Shown: one piece after another, positions 12,925-13,022 of the stretch | Layout of the letters: each line of letters starts with the position of its first letter | Position numbering within the stretch: position 1 is the first letter of the stretch | Source of the DNA: JBAYHA01 sp964605975 | GTDB taxonomy: Bacteria > Patescibacteriota > Patescibacteriia > UBA11705 > JABHMO01 | Reading direction: 5' to 3' | Assembly (NCBI GenBank): GCA_964605975.1 | Contig: CAZSER010000017.1 | Coordinates: 1 to 13,022 of the forward strand | DNA length: 13,022 bases | The notes under the pieces: model-generated | What the model saw: the letters and a program-made list of their open reading frames with translations, nothing else | Database searches by the model: none | What the model was told of the DNA's origin: nothing | Translations under genes and position numbers: made by a program

Positions 12925-12964
12925 TTTGTTGACAAAAGTAAAAAAAAATATCTTTGACAAAAGT
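12925..12964 (+). repeat. direct repeat TTGACAAAAGT x2, 25 bp apart, in the edge intergenic region
   Basis: TTGACAAAAGT occurs at 12929-12939 and again at 12954-12964. The first copy also forms a small palindrome, TTTTGT-TG-ACAAAA (12925-12938). The spacing is about 2.4 helical turns. These could be operator sites or -35-like boxes for a plus-strand gene beyond the window, but neither has a good -10 at 16-18 nt. The rest of 12876-13022 is AT-rich with no gene I can support. Confidence 0.4.
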
Positions 12965-13022
12965 TGTTTTTTGTTTCTTTGTTTTAAATTACGGTTTCTA
13001 ATAGTAAAAAAGGGAATGGGCA

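Noticed and set aside
1..13022. CRISPR array, insertion sequence, tRNA or rRNA gene
   Set aside because: I saw no regularly spaced repeats with spacers, no transposase motif, no tRNA cloverleaf and no rRNA segment on either strand.

Overview
This 13 kb window is AT-rich bacterial chromosome, roughly two-thirds A+T by eye. It carries compact housekeeping genes, all on the minus strand, and a smaller set of plus-strand genes that I mostly cannot name. The standard genetic code fits: stops are TAA or TAG with one TGA, and no frame is broken by TGA. The gene content (short single-copy genes, a LytR-CpsA-Psr protein with a LytR_C tail, DprA next to FolC, a TopA with several zinc ribbons) resembles small-genome Patescibacteria/CPR or a related low-GC lineage. 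That placement is an inference from style, not from a marker gene.

Layout. 1-230 (-) is the start of an RSH-family protein with an intact ppGpp-hydrolase HD motif, cut by the window edge. 285-1925 (-) is a second RSH protein with a working-looking synthetase domain, a TGS domain and a degenerate HD domain. 1983-4190 (-) is topA, whose stop codon lies in the loop of its own terminator. 4416-6234 (+) holds three unrecognised genes. Each has a consensus-like promoter and a GGAGG ribosome binding site, and all share an AGTTCTTTT leader motif. 6294-8649 (-) is a tight dprA-folC pair. folC is interrupted by a 10-N assembly gap whose length puts the C-terminus in the wrong frame. 8650-9037 is a 388-base stretch with no convincing protein gene; it carries a leaderless-type dprA promoter, two tandem plus-strand promoters and a strongly structured RNA ending in a U-run. 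9038-9349 (+) encodes a small basic lipoprotein-like product whose DNA is an unusual series of nested inverted repeats. 9443-12807 (-) is a likely lcp-der-pth operon behind a near-consensus promoter.

How the genes relate. The minus-strand genes cover core functions: alarmone control, DNA supercoiling, folate polyglutamation, ssDNA/RecA loading, ribosome assembly, peptidyl-tRNA recycling and cell-wall polymer attachment. They generally lack Shine-Dalgarno sequences and have short or absent leaders. The plus-strand genes use TTGAC-17-TAAGAT-type promoters and strong GGAGG sites. This split suggests two styles of expression in one genome.

Most worth following up: (a) the structured RNA at about 8833-8976, with a 25-bp closing stem, two internal hairpins, a CCUCCU loop and a terminal U8 run, directly upstream of the lipoprotein-like gene; (b) the fold-rich DNA of that gene; (c) the split of RSH hydrolase and synthetase functions between two adjacent genes; and (d) the folC C-terminus that can be recovered across the gap.
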